In this document: positions 30,293 to 41,999 of the stretch, piece after piece | How positions within the stretch are numbered: position 1 is the stretch's first letter | Layout of the letters: every line of letters starts with the position of its first letter | Assembly: GCA_963971535.1 (NCBI GenBank) | Contig: OZ020591.1 | Span: 17,966,823 to 18,030,822 of the forward strand | Direction: 5' to 3' | DNA length: 64,000 nucleotides | DNA from: Notolepis coatsorum | Lineage: Eukaryota > Chordata > Actinopteri > Aulopiformes > Paralepididae | Notes under the pieces: generated by a model | Databases searched by the model: none | Seen by the model: the letters and a program-made list of their open reading frames with translations, nothing else | Told to the model about the DNA's origin: nothing | Made by a program: the position numbers and the translations under genes

Positions 30293-31806
30293 TTATTTGT
30301 ATGAAATATTGGGTCCATTTCCAGCTTGTATAATAGTATATATGTCCAAATCATGTTGTTTATCGAGTTATTGGCAATCGATCGCTATGTATTGTGTCGA
30401 GATCGAGTCCCGGTAGCCAAACAGAGTGCCCGGAAGTAATCTGGCCGACCAGCACAACCTCCATAGCACTTCCTGTTTGGCGATTGCGCCGATCGGCCAC
30501 CAGATGGCGCTCCTGAACCGCCAGAGAGCTCAGTGGGTCCTCCTGGTGGATCTCAGGCCAGCGGAGGGGAAATATGAATCCGATCGCAGATTTTTGAAAT
30601 ATTGATATAAGGACGCTGTAAAGCGTCCTCCGGCAACTTGAGCATGGCCGGGAATGACTCTTTTAAGCGTTTTCCGGCAGTCAAAGTGTTAATAAAATAT
30701 ATATATTATATAATCATACTTGTAGTTGTATTATCTGCGAGACATCGCCACTTCGCTGTCTGCAAACAGCTCCACTGTCTGTGTGTATACTCGAGTGGCC
30801 TCCAGCTCCAGCAAGGATTCTCCGGCGCTACAGCTGGACCCTAAACTCTTACATTCAGCATGAAAGGATTCTCCTGCGCTGCACCTGGGCCCTAGTCAGC
30901 AGCCCGCATGCTGATGCGATGTAACTGGACACTTGCTGCAGTTGTTGATGTCGGGAGCTATGAGTAGCTAGCCAGCTGGATAACGTTACACAATGCCTCA
31001 TGTATTAAACTAAAAGTGAATAGTTGACTGGGTCATTTTGTAACAGTAGCTAACATCAGCTCACGGAGGTCTCTCTGACTAGACTAACGTCAGTCACGGT
31101 GACTGTGTGTTTACATGCAGCATACAGAAACAGGTGGGGAGTATAGGAGCAGCAGCAGTGGGCTCGCTGTGCTCAGACAGCGAGTGAGAACTCCGCTCAG
31201 AATTGGATCATGATTTTCGGTTTTCACATGACCATTTGATTGGTCGCCACACGGCGGGCAGACCTCATAGTGGGAGGCGCCAAACGTATAAACTGAGCGC
31301 AAATGGCGGGTGGCACTCTCTAGTTTCGCCCCCTGCGTGCAAGCTAATTAGCCTAGCAAGCCTTGTTGTTGAGTCCTACCTCTGGGTCTCCTTCCGGGTC
31401 TCCTTCGCTCTCGGCCATCTCCTTCACTGATTGGTTATTAGTGCGTGTGCTCATATCCAAGCTTGGAAAATCGATATATCGAAACTTTGCGACCACGTTT
31501 CATGTTTATTTCGAGGAAATAATTTATCGCGATAGTTATCGTTTTATCGCCCAGCCCTAATATGTAGAAGGGTGGATTATCCCTACTTGGTGAGGGTGCT
31601 ATGCTACTGGCACCGGATAGTAGGCACCCGGCAGAGCTAAGTCCAGCCGGGTCCCCGACTGCAGTGTTGAGGTACTAGGCTTAAGGTTAGCAAAGGTGAC
31701 CTATAGGGCCTTAGGATTTACTGACCCAGGACTGGTGTACTGGTCCTTCCCGCCTCTTAAGGGCAATACTCAGTAACCCCTAATCACCCACGCTCCCCTA
31801 GTACGC
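30293..31806 (-). repeat. Inverted duplicate of 18,890 to about 20,400
   Basis: Read in reverse it follows the left half of the 19,360 and 19,136 hATs and part of the TTAA element, passes the hAT end TATCGCCCAGCCCTA at about 31,545-31,559, and continues into the flank (AGAAGGGTGGATTATCCC) up to 31,806. It duplicates an insertion-bearing junction, so it arose after the hAT at 19,136 inserted. Confidence 0.9.
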
Positions 31807-32262
31807 TCCACACACTAGGTTAGCTAGCATGAGCTACCGGCAGATGGAAAGACTAACGTTACTGATGAAAATGTGATTTACGTTGGAATACTCCTTTGCC
31901 AACTTGCTGTACTTTGCTTGCAGGTCTGCAGCCATTATTGCTGGATTATGAATAGCCCCAACTTTAGCCAAGATAACGTTATGGCTAAACCTTTAACATT
32001 AGTTAATGCTAGCTTTCGGTTAGCTGTTCAATGCTAATAACACCACCAAGCAAACCCATCTGAGCTCCCCGTCAACACCGCTCTGTCGGGAGGATGGCAT
32101 TTAAGAAAGTATCTGCTGTTAAAATGACAAACAGCATTGACACTTTAATTCACGTCGGTTAAACACACGTTTGTTTTATAATGCTCACTCAGACCGCAGT
32201 GTTGATAAATTACGTGGTATCGGAGCGCAGCATTAGAGGGTACTCGCCGATACCAGCATTTT
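31807..32262 (-). repeat. Duplicate of the interior of the right-arm hAT-like element
   Basis: It matches 47,945 to about 48,385 in inverted orientation (for example GCTAGCATGAGCTACCGGCAG near the left edge and CTCGCCGATACCAGC at the right edge). The right junction to D2 shares ATTTTAG with both parents, a microhomology join. Confidence 0.88.
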
Positions 32263-32554
32263 AGTGTCATATTTATTACATTGTCATGAGATACTCCGCT
32301 TGTCGGCTAACTGCTAACGTGCGCGGACTGATGACGACATCAACTCGACTCGAGACATTCGCAGCAGCATAAGAAGTTAATTAAACTTGACAGACATTAT
32401 ATCGACGATAATTATCGATATCGAGTTATATGAAAATAATTTTATAATTTTATCGCGATAACGTTTTTAGTCATATCGCCCAGCCCTACTACATATAGAT
32501 ATGATGTACAGACTAAGATCATTATGTAGATATGATTGGGAATGACGTAGAGAT

Positions 32555-33037
32555 TTTTTTTTGATCCACTTTTTCTCCCATTTTTCTATATTTTCTCCCA
32601 TCCCAATTTCGTATCATCCAATTCAACCCTCCCCTGTCACGAACGCTGTTTCTTGCCTCCCACAAGCCGGCTGCAATGTGGACTAAGTCATACATAGCAC
32701 AAGTCCCCTCCGGTACTTGAGGTAACAGCAGTCGCATCTTTTCACCTGCGCAGCTCGATCTCTCAGTGTCGAGGAGTAACGCGTGGGAGGCTCACGCTGC
32801 CCCCGACACTTCCTGATTCTACTGCGCAGGCGCACCAACCGACTTGTAGGAGTCGCTTGTTCACAACGTTCGATCCCCACCCTTCAGTTTTCCCTCCCCG
32901 TAATACGGCCAATGTGTATTACTGCGGACGACCAGCCAAACTGAAAAACAATGTGGAGAGCTGGATTCGAACACGCGAATCCTAGCGTCTCCACACTGGT
33001 GGCGAGTGCCTTGCCCACTACACCACCTAGCCGCCCT
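32555..33037 (-). mobile_element. tRNA-derived SINE, private to D2
   Basis: The reverse strand begins GGGCGGCTAGGTGGTGTAGT, has box B-like GTTCGAATCCAGC and an A-rich 3' end (TTTTCTCCCA repeats on the forward strand). The TSD GGAATGACGTAGAGAT is at 32,539-32,554 and about 33,040-33,055. D1 has one uninterrupted copy at about 21,700-21,718. Confidence 0.9.
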
Positions 33038-33479
33038 CAGGAATGACGTAGAGATATGAGTGAAGGCTGTATGTGTGTGTGTGTATGTGTCAGAAAAGGA
33101 GAGCATAGATGTGAGATGATTGTATTTTGTGCATATGTGTACAAGTTGCAAGGGGGGTGGGGTAGTGTGTGTAGATATGTCTGGGAGTGAAGGTGTATGC
33201 AATTGTGAGTGTGCGTGTGTGTGGGATAGTAAGAGAGACAGAGAGACAGTGTGTTTGTGTGTGTGTGTGTGTGTGCATGTGGGATAGTGAATGAATGTCA
33301 CTATGAATTGAAAATGGGGGACCCTGATGTAAACAAGACAAACGTCTTTTTCTGGTCTGCAACCCCTTAACAATTGTGTGTATTGAGCCGTACTGTATTG
33401 TACCCATTCTGCAATCTGTTAAATAAAGTTTTCATTCATTCATAGTAAGAGAGACAGGGAGAGTGTGTGTGTGTGTGTG

Positions 33480-34942
33480 GAGCAGATGGTGGAGGTAAAC
33501 GGTACCCTATCCCCCCCCTCACAGTAAGCTGTGGTGTTCCACAAGGAAGCATACTAGGTCCGCTACTGTTCCTAATTTATGCAAATGACATGTCGTCAGC
33601 TTGTGACTGCAACTTGTTCCTGTTTGCGGACGACTCAGCCCTGCTGGTCTCTGACAAGAACAAGTTACAGGTTGAAAAAACCCTCAGCTCAGAACTAGGC
33701 AAAATCTGCATATGGCTCGCTGATAACAAACTATCATTACACATGGGCAAAACAGAGTCCATTCTCTTCGGTTCAAATAACAAACTCAGCAAGACCGACG
33801 GCTTCTCAGTTACAGTGGGTGACAATATTGTCACAAGGAAAGAAGATATTACCTACCTGGGTTCCATCCTAGAGGCAAATCTTTCCTGTGACAAAATGGC
33901 ATCCAATGTAATAAGAAAAGTCAACCAACGAACTCGATTCTTGTACCGGATCTCCTCACTGGTAAACAAGAATACCCTGAAGACTCTGGCAGGAGCACTC
34001 ATTCAAGGGTACTACGACTATGCTTGCGCCTCATGGTACCAAAGCACCTCAAAGGCGCTAAAAACAAAATTACAAACATCTCAAAACAAACTGGTCAGAC
34101 TACTGCTTGACCTTACTCCTAGAACCCACCTTACCCCTGCCCACTTTGACAACCTAGGATGGCTTAGAGTAGACGACAGAGTACAGCAACTTGCAATGGG
34201 CCTGGTCTACACGACCAAGGTACCCATGTACATGTCAAAATACTTCCCAAAGGTCAGTGAATACCACGATCACAACACCAGAGGGAGCTCCACAAATCAT
34301 GTTAAACCCAGATTCGGCTCAAACAAGGGACTAAACACGTTTCGCAATTATGCCACATCAATGTGGAACGCCCTACCCAAAGCTGTAAAGGAATGTGAAT
34401 CACTACCCACTTTCAAAAACACTCTCAAAAAACACCTAGGGGAGACTGCAATTAGAAACTGGCCCCTGTAAATGTCCTAACACAACCCCCTCCAATGTAC
34501 AGTAAATGACCAAGTATGGTCTTGTCAATATTCCAATGTACAGTTTTGGTTGTACAGTTGTACAGTGTCCCCCACCCACCCCTCCTACCCAACCTCCCCC
34601 CCCCCCCCCCCCCCCCACCCAACCACCTCCAATGTACAGTCCCCCCCCCACCTACCCAACCTCCTCCAATGTACAGTTTCTACGTCAAATGTATACTCTT
34701 TTTCTGGACTCTTTTCGTATCACAAACAGTACTGTATTTGCAAATCTGGTATGTCATAAATGTATAGATGTAGCAGTACTGTCTATCTGTATGTCATATG
34801 TTACGATGAATTGAAAATAGGGGACCCTGATGTAAACAAGACGAAAGTCTTTCTCTGGTCTGCATCCCCTTAACAATTGTATGTATTGAGCTGTACTGTA
34901 CTGTACCCATTCTGCAATCTGTTAATAAAGTTTTCAATCAAT
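33480..34942 (+). mobile_element. LINE-A copy 4 (D2), uninterrupted 3' half
   Basis: The frame reaches a stop at 34,471. It includes GVPQGSILGP, FADDSALLVSDKN, KTESILFGS, ALIQGYYDYACASW, HNTRGSSTNHVKPRFGS and a terminal TAIRNWPL. The C-rich 3' UTR with CCTCCAATGTACAGT units follows, then AATAAAGTTTTCAATC. It is the reference empty site for the hAT in D1. Confidence 0.92.
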
Positions 34943-35045
34943 CAATGTGTGTGTTAGAAAGAGAGTAGTTGAGCCTTGTGTGATCTAATCTCCTCCATAC
35001 TCATGTGTATTTAGTGATGCCAGCCTCCTTAGTCTCTCTGATCAT

Positions 35046-35365
35046 GTTGATTGATTGATTGAAAACTTTATTAACATATTGCAGAATGGGTACAGTACAG
35101 CTCAATACATACAATTGTTAAGGGGATGCAGACCAGAGAAATACTTTCGTCTTGTTTACATCAGGGCCCCCCATGTTAGTACAGTAACTAGGCTGCACTA
35201 GTCTCTCTGATCATGTTAGTACAGTAACTAGGCTGCACTAGTGTCTCTGATCATGTTTGTACAGTAACTAGGCTGCACTAGTCTCTCTGATCATGTTAGT
35301 ACAGTAACTAGGCTGCACTAGTCTCTCTGATCATGTTAGTACAGTAACTAGGCTGCACAGCCGAC
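35046..35365. repeat. Reverse LINE-A tail plus 40-bp tandem array (D2)
   Basis: Same content and order as 29,608-29,925. Confidence 0.88.
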
Positions 35366-35698
35366 AAACATAGTTGCTGCCTGCAGTACAATATCCAGGT
35401 AAGATGGCGGACGGTTATCCCATGATTTATGGCGTAATGTCGCATCTAATGTTTTATTTATGGCAGCACCGCTGGTCTAACTGTTGGGTACATTATTTAA
35501 GGTTAGGCAATTGTGAAATACTGTAATCACAAACGGGAACATATACCTATTGATCAAAGAATAATGCCCAAAGGAGCTTTAGCCCCTTTCGTGACTTTCG
35601 GTTTGCAAGCCTGTGGCTTTTGTGACCGGAGTCACTTGCCCACCCGCCCCGATCACCCAGTAGAGAAACGACCAAGCGTCGTCAAGGGGCTCGCGGTG
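35366..35698 (+). other. Unidentified ORF segment (D2), interrupted by transposon; continues at 44,302
   Basis: Same frame as 29,926-30,256 up to GVVKG-like sequence ending in CTCGCGGTG, where the 8.6-kb element enters. The 6 bp GCGGTG (35,693-35,698) is repeated at 44,302-44,307 and the remainder (TGTCAAGAATACATCAG onward) follows there. D1 and the right-arm copy show the uninterrupted sequence. Confidence 0.5.
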
Positions 35699-35737
35699 TA
35701 TGGAAGCAAATGAGTGCCATAAGTATTTGAATTTAAT

Positions 35738-35903
35738 CAGACACCGCATTTATAGCATTGAAAATAATTACTTTGAAAACATGTATAATAACTTTGAAAA
35801 CATGTATCTGAATTTTTTCGGACACCGCATTTATAGTTTCAGACACCGCATTTATAGTTCCAGACACCGCATTTATAGTTTCAGACACCGAATTTATAGC
35901 ATT
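35738..35903 (+). repeat. Sub-terminal minisatellite of the IS3EU-like element (left)
   Basis: About five copies of CAGACACCGCATTTATAG separated by short AT-rich spacers. The mirror set, with fewer copies, is at about 44,117-44,270. Such sub-terminal arrays often act as transposase binding sites, which is inference here. Confidence 0.88.
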
Positions 35904-36423
35904 GCAAATAAATACTTTGAAAATCATGTATCTGAATTTTTTTGCTCAGAGTTTACCAAAAATGCAGTGTTAATAAAAAAATTCGAGTGCATAATAAAAT
36001 TCAATGTAAAAATGCAGTGTTCATTAAAAAATTCGATGCATAATTGCGGTGTATATAATTCGATGTCAAAAATTGCGGTGTGTGGATTTCGACGTAAAAA
36101 ACCCAACATCCGGGTTACCCAGAGTCCCAGACAGGATAAAGCAATCGAGCTGGATGTGATCGAACTGACTTCTGGCCTATCACTGCACGGCGTTGTCAGT
36201 CATGTGATCACAACAACCCAGGAAGCCGGGCTCCGGTAAGTCAGTTAGTTCTGTGTTCCGTGTTGCAATAAACGTTCAACGATGTCAACAAAACGGTATC
36301 TTATTACCGCTTTCCTCCCGACGACAAAGAGAAAAGAAGGTGGCTGAAGCCTGAAGTTGATACAGTAAGTTTGATCTCAATGATAAACAATAATTAACAG
36401 GTAGGCTAACGGCAGGCACCACT

Positions 36424-36570
36424 ACGAATTGAAAATGGGGGACCCTGATGTAAACAAGACGAAAGTCTTTCTCTGGTCTGCATCCCCTTAACAATTGTGT
36501 GTATTGAGCCGTACTGTATTGTACCCATTCTGCAATCTGTTAAATAAAGTTTCCAATCATTCATTCAGGC
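36424..36570 (+). mobile_element. LINE-A 3' tail inside the IS3EU-like left TIR
   Basis: From AATTGAAAATGGGGGACCC to AATAAAGTTTCCAATC, (ATTC)n. The mirror copy is at 43,454-43,599, so it predates the inverted arrangement. Confidence 0.85.
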
Positions 36571-36944
36571 TAGGCTAACATTAGGTACTACTACTAGTTA
36601 GGTAACGTTAGCTAGAATCCAAATAGAAAATCAAGAATCCAAATCAAAAGTCTTATATAAGGTTATGAGATGAACATGTATGTTATGTATGTTATGAAAT
36701 GAATATGTATGTAATATGTAATAAAAACGCAGCTCAACGCATACATTTGATCTAGAACCCCGTTTGTTGTCCCCTAACTGTTATACGAAGATGGCCGGCG
36801 GTCTCGTGACAACCAGAATACAAAACATTACCTGTTGTTATTGTTAAGTCGCTATCTTGTGATAGTAACATGGTCGTGGTGTGAATTACCTCTAAATTAA
36901 AGTATTTTTGGATGACACAACACAGTAATAAGAAGGATGGCAAG

Positions 36945-37950
36945 TAGGCCTGCCGCGATAAGCAATAAATCGATTAATTGCCGCGATAATTAAAATGAAT
37001 GCAATGATTTTGACGGGCGCGATTAATTGCTATTTGCGCGTTTGTTTTAATGAGGCGGACCCAGTGCCCCTTGTCAGTCACTGTCCGTGTTGTGTCTATT
37101 CTACTAGCATTAACGTTACTCATACAAACAGAGTAAACACAGTTTTCAATCAATCAATCAATAACAACATTAACGAGACCCTCGTTGTGTCTATTCTGCT
37201 AACGCTAACGTTACCTCTCACACTATTCTACAAGCGTTAACGTTAGCTAGGCTGTCTATGCTAACGTTAACGAGCATTAGGCTAACAAGCTGTAACGTTA
37301 CCAGTCGCGTCTATTTGCTAACGTTAGCATTAGGTAATAACCGGTTTAAAATGGATGGTGATTACCTCACGTTGTGTCTATTCTACTAGCATTAACGTTA
37401 CTCATACAAACAATCAATAGCGAGTTATATTGATCACGCTATGTACGATAGCCATGCTAAAACGCTAGCACAACATTAGCACCTAACCTAACAACAAGCC
37501 TTAACAAGTCAGCGATCTTTTTGCGAGACTAAACTCTCCGCTCGGTGGCAAATTGTGTTGATGTCGGTTTTGTTTAATCAATAAATGAGGCAGAATACAC
37601 AGTGACTGTATCCTTTGTTTATTGCACTTGTGCCTGCTGCAAACATAATGATTATGAAATCCTAGAGACGCGTCTCTATTCAGTGGTCTGCAGTGTTTCA
37701 CGTGACTTTTCTGGTACCCAAAAAGTACCTGAAATAATCACAACAATACTTCCGGTCCGGTCGGTGGGCTTCAAAATAAAAGTCTTAAACACCGGAAAAG
37801 ACGGAGCGGTGGGCTTCAAAATAAAAGTTTTGGGAAATAAATTTCTCCAAAAAAAAAAAAATTCTCTAACCGGTCGCAATAATATCGCTTATCGCGATAT
37901 TTTCGGGGGCAATTAATCGCCCAGCAAAATGTGTTATCGTGGCAGGCCTA
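36945..37950 (+). mobile_element. hAT (TAGGCCTGCCGCGATAA ends), private to left TIR
   Basis: TIRs TAGGCCTGCCGCGATAA and TTATCGTGGCAGGCCTA have the exact 8-bp TSD ATGGCAAG (36,937-36,944; 37,951-37,958). The right TIR has the empty site near 43,077-43,084. The interior is rich in CTAACGTTA and includes a repeated GTGGGCTTCAAAATAAAAGT segment (about 37,766 and 37,811). Confidence 0.93.
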
Positions 37951-39220
37951 ATGGCAAGTGTATGATGGCATGCATGTACAATAATGCTGTGTATACCCTA
38001 ATTATATTTATTCTTAATGTACTGTATATATATCCACATGTGTTTGTACATATAACTGCATATAAACCTTTTACATATCTGTAGATACTACTATATCTAT
38101 ATCTGTACATATCCCTTACCTACTCTTACTAGTTACGCTGCTGGCCAGTATGACTACCATAGTGTCTTTGTATACCTGCTGTATCAATGTACATAATAAT
38201 ACAACTCTGTACATACATATGATCTGATTAGCATTATTACTCAGTAGTACTGATTTATATATTTTAAACAATATAATGAATTAAGGTTTTGTTTTATTTG
38301 TCACATAAGGTACATGTACATTACAGTGAAACACTTGGTTCTGTATGAGCCTCCTGAGATTGTGCTTCATAGAAGTTTTTCTAGAAGTTAGACATCTCTT
38401 TGATCCAATGACCTTGTAGTAGACAGAAATCTATTTGTTTGTTTCTTCATATCACAGTTTACAATTTATTTTCTTTTTGCAGGCATGACTTCACCCCAAC
38501 ATCCCCTGAGTGGAACATGGAAAGAGTGTTGACCTTGATGTTTATCGTTGTCTTTCAACCATATTGTTTGTTACTGTTTAATAAATTGTTTGTTACTGTT
38601 GATGTTTAATAAATGTTTATCGTCGTCTTTCAACACCCTGCCTCAGACTCCTATCCATGGTAACTCCCAGCTATTACTAAAGTTGATTTCAAGACGTGAC
38701 TCGGGGGCGTTCCAAGGGTGCGTTCCAGCAGAGGTGTTCATTGACTCCAGTGTTTATTATGTATTTTCACAGCAGAAAAACACTCAAGTTATTCCTTTCT
38801 TCCGTTCAGAATCAGCCAGCCTGTTGTATATTGAACAGCCCAGTATATGTATTAGGGATGCACAGTATGGAGGTTTTTTCAGCCGATAACGGATCACTAC
38901 CTGCTGCTCATGGCGAATACTGATAACTTCATAACGTGTAGTTTATACACAACTGAGGGTCTACAGATCTAAAGGACAACAACCAATCAGAGCACTTGTC
39001 TGCCATAAAAACATAATACATCTGTAAAATAACAAGGGAACAAAGGTGAATTGTGCCACATTTATTTTAAACGTGTTTTATGTTTACTCTGGTGTTTAAA
39101 TTTCTGTGAATATAGTTTGTATTATGTACTGTTTACATTTTGTACAATCGTCGTTTCTGTAAATGAGGGAAACCTCAGAGGCTTACGATTTTAAATAAAG
39201 GTTGAAATGAAAAAATTTGG

Positions 39221-39457
39221 TTACAGAAAAAGACCTAACCTCTCTTTCTCAGTCATCAGATAGAACATGCTCACAACATTGAACAGCAGCAATGTAGATC
39301 TCACAGACTGGGATGCAGCTAGTAGGTCAACAGCTTCTCTTAAAGCAGCCATTAGTCCATCAGTCAGTGGGCTCTCTGTGTTTGGGACAATGACACTAGA
39401 GTGGCCATCAGGAGCAAATCCACTGTTCTCCCACTCAATCTGAGGAATATCCACACC
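39221..39457 (-). CDS. Integrase-like gene, last exon (left TIR copy)
   Basis: An acceptor AG at 39,458-39,459 precedes GTGGATATTCC. The frame reads VDIPQIEWENSGFAPDGHS, then VIVPNTESPLTDGLMAALRE, and ends at the stop at 39,221. It is the tail downstream of the integrase core in this vertebrate gene type. The inverted twin is 41,573-41,809, differing at one residue I noticed (Leu versus Arg in AVDL/RAAS). Confidence 0.7.
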   Translation of the reverse strand, partial: GVDIPQIEWENSGFAPDGHSSVIVPNTESPLTDGLMAALREAVDLLAASQSVRSTLLLFNVVSMFYLMTEKERLGLFL

Positions 39458-39822
39458 CTAAAAACAACAGAAATAGAAAGCCTTATTTGTGGTATTAATT
39501 ATCTTGATAGACAGCAGCAGTAAGGTGGGCACTTATGGTTTTTGAAATCTGTATGCTCCTACTCATTTATCTTTCTGTTTTCACATACTGTAACTCATTT
39601 TCTAGGACTATAAGCCCTAAACCACTGCCCATGTTGTTTACCAAATGTTCATGGCTCTTATTCTGACCTACACTTTTGTAATTCACTCAGCATATGAATT
39701 GTTCCCACATGTAAGAGAAATTACATTTTCTCATCAGGAAACCTTTCTTATGCATTTGACACATCCCAACTTTTGCCATACAGTATAACTATGCTATAGT
39801 TCAAATATTTTCACCTATTTAC

Positions 39823-40099
39823 CTTGCTGTCAGATAGCCCTTTCTGGTGGGGAACAGGCTTTCGTCCCAGCTCCCACAGCTGATTTGGGGTCATATGGCC
39901 TTCTGTTCTTATAGGATGATTTGCCCAGCCACTGCGGAATGTGTCCAGGTCATCGTGAAGCCGTGGCAGGAACACATAATGGCAACAGAGGTGTGTAGCA
40001 TTGCCAATGTTGAGGAACCCCTCTTCTTCAAGGTAGTGTAGAGCATCATAGTAGATGACTGTAACAGCTGTCCACATGTCTCGCCATAGCCTCTCTATC
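39823..40099 (-). CDS. Integrase-like gene, catalytic-Glu exon (left TIR copy)
   Basis: An acceptor (TTTTCCAG) precedes it and a donor (AAG/GTAAAT) follows. It encodes IERLWRDMWTAVTVIYYDAL, then HYLEEEGFLN, and later WANHPIRTEGHMTPNQLWELG. The IERLWRD block matches the position of the catalytic glutamate in rve-type DDE integrases, and the HPxRTExxxxPxQLW segment is characteristic of the integrase-core (rva_4-like) proteins common in fish. Intact as an exon here; only its 3' third is kept in the right copy (41,112-41,207). Confidence 0.75.
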
Positions 40100-40779
40100 C
40101 TGGAAAATTGCGAGTTTACCAGAACATTTTAAAGTTAAAGGACAGGGAATGGCAATATTTGCATTTGTGGCAGATTTGACATGGAATTATTATGTATGTA
40201 TAATAAACAACTGATCATGTAAGATCTCAGCAGTTTCTTTTGTTGAGAAAAGGTTTCCAGCAACAACAAATGCACAGATGGATTTTATTTTAAATGCAAT
40301 CCAATGATCATTGTGTGTATTTCTTTATCTACCCTTTCATGAGTCATTATTGTCAGTCCAAAACAAGAGATTATGTTTTTGTAACATGTTTCTAAAACAT
40401 CTCGTGTTATTTACATACTAAGACAATAGGTGTGACATACAAATGTAATTCGACACACACTTCCCAGCAAAAACTGTAAATTTTTATTTTTGCAGCAAGG
40501 AAGAGATTGTTTAATTTGCATGATGAAGAGGTCACAGTTAAGTACCCTTTGACTGACATCAACTCCCACCGTAGAGAGGAATTTTACCTCACACTATTGC
40601 AAATAACAGTACTGCTTCTAGAAGGTATATGTGTAGCAAACAGTACAGTTCTGGCATGGCAGCAGTAAGATGGTGTCTTTCAACTAGCTTATATACAATA
40701 TAATATATACAATAATACAATAAATTCACCAAACACTACACAATACCAATGCTGTAGACTGATGAAAATATAATTTATT

Positions 40780-40829
40780 TATCTGGCCTTCTTCCAAGAA
40801 TCTGTCAAGAAATTTGGTTTCCCTCTTAG
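40780..40829 (+). CDS. Integrase-like gene, upstream exon end
   Basis: The forward frame reads LAFFQESVKKFGFPLR up to a donor (CTTAG/GTAAAT) at 40,829/40,830. The exon start is not visible and may be truncated. Confidence 0.55.
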
Positions 40830-40910
40830 GTAAATATTTCCTGAGGCAGTGGGGGGCCATTGAAACCAACACTTAATGTGGTCTTTGTTGTAATTGTTGG
40901 TATATTTTAG

Positions 40911-41021
40911 GGTACGAGCTGATCAGGGGGTGGAAAATGTGGACGTTCCACGTCTCATGTTTACAGTCCGTGGCACTGGAAGGGGCAGCTTTATATCTGG
41001 CAAGAGTGTTCACAACCAACG
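40911..41021 (+). CDS. Integrase-like gene, exon with second catalytic Asp
   Basis: Bounded by acceptor TATATTTTAG and donor CG/GTAAGC. The frame reads [36 protein letters not shown]. The RADQGVEN block carries the second aspartate of the DDE triad, and GRxSFIxGxSVHNQR is the conserved run that leads into the IERLWRD exon. The first Asp of the triad is not seen in the window. This shows the gene is spliced, as in several vertebrate DNA transposons. Confidence 0.75.
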
Positions 41022-41111
41022 GTAAGCCCAAAAGATCAGAGATTGCTAGTTGAAAGACACCATCTCACTGCTGCCATGCCAGAACTGTACTGTTTGCTAC
41101 ACATATACCGC

Positions 41112-41207
41112 AACAGAAGGCCATATGACCCCAAATCAGCTGTGGGAGCTGGGACGAAGCTGGGACGAAAGCCTGTTCCCCACCAGAAAGGGCTATCTGA
41201 CAGCAAG
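41112..41207 (+). pseudogene. Integrase-like gene, truncated catalytic exon (right TIR copy)
   Basis: Only the HMTPNQLWELG-to-SDSK end of the exon remains, with its donor (AAG/GTAAAT). The 5' part with the IERLWRD block is deleted together with about 740 bp present in the left copy. A short GCTGGGACGAA duplication is also present. The forward-strand exon series therefore lacks the catalytic glutamate. Confidence 0.7.
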
Positions 41208-41572
41208 GTAAATAGGTGAAAATATTTGAACTATAGCATAGTTATACTGTATGGCAAAAGTTGGGATGTGTCAAATGCATAAGAAAGGTTTCCTGATGAG
41301 AAAATGTAATTTCTCTTACATGTGGGAACAATTCATATGCTGAGTGAATTACAAACGTGTAGGTCAGAATAAGAGCCATGAACATTTGGTAAACAACATG
41401 GGCAGTGGTTTAGGGCTTATAGTCCTAGAAAATGAGTTACAGTATGTGAAAACAGAAAGATAAATGAGTAGGAGCATACAGATTTCAAAAACCATAAGTG
41501 CCCACCTTACTGCTGCTGTCTATCAAGATAATTAATACCACAAATAAGGCTTTCTATTTCTGTTGTTTTTAG

Positions 41573-41809
41573 GGTGTGGATATTCCTCAGATTGAGTGGG
41601 AGAACAGTGGATTTGCTCCTGATGGCCACTCTAGTGTCATTGTCCCAAACACAGAGAGCCCACTGACTGATGGACTAATGGCTGCTTTAAGAGAAGCTGT
41701 TGACCTACGAGCTGCATCCCAGTCTGTGAGATCTACATTGCTGCTGTTCAATGTTGTGAGCATGTTCTATCTGATGACTGAGAAAGAGAGGTTAGGTCTT
41801 TTTCTGTAA
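41573..41809 (+). CDS. Integrase-like gene, last exon (right TIR copy)
   Basis: Inverted twin of 39,221-39,457, with the same acceptor (GTTTTTAG) and stop. See that entry for content. Confidence 0.7.
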   Translation, partial: GVDIPQIEWENSGFAPDGHSSVIVPNTESPLTDGLMAALREAVDLRAASQSVRSTLLLFNVVSMFYLMTEKERLGLFL

Positions 41810-41999
41810 CCAAATTTTTTCATTTCAACCTTTATTTAAAATCGTAAGCCTCTGAGGTTTCCCTCATTTACAGAAACGACGATTGTACAAAATGTAAACA
41901 GTACATAATACAAACTATATTCACAGAAATTTAAACACCAGAGTAAACATAAAACACGTTTAAAATAAATGTGGCACAATTCACCTTTTGTTCCCTTGT

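Larger units (their letters stand above)
32256..35698 (+). repeat. Block D2, direct duplicate of D1 (21,421-30,256)
   Basis: It carries the same order as D1: right end of the 19,136 hAT, TG tract, LINE-A tail, LINE-A copy, reverse LINE-A tail, 40-bp repeats and unidentified ORF. Within coding stretches I saw almost no differences from D1 beyond poly-C length, so the duplication is recent. It differs by a private SINE (32,555-33,037), the lack of the hAT/L1 stack, and interruption at its right end by the 8.6-kb palindromic transposon. Confidence 0.93.
40700..41045 (+). other. Single-copy spacer at the centre of the IS3EU-like palindrome
   Basis: This is the only part of the element not represented twice. 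It holds two consecutive integrase exons on the forward strand, described separately. The inverted arms resume at about 41,046 (CTAGTTGAAAGACACCATCT), matching 40,690 in reverse. Confidence 0.75.

Noticed and set aside
35700-36239. 179-codon forward frame at the left end of the transposon
   Set aside because: It is driven by the CAGACACCGCATTTATAG array and AT-rich sequence, and the reverse-strand frame over the same array is equally open.
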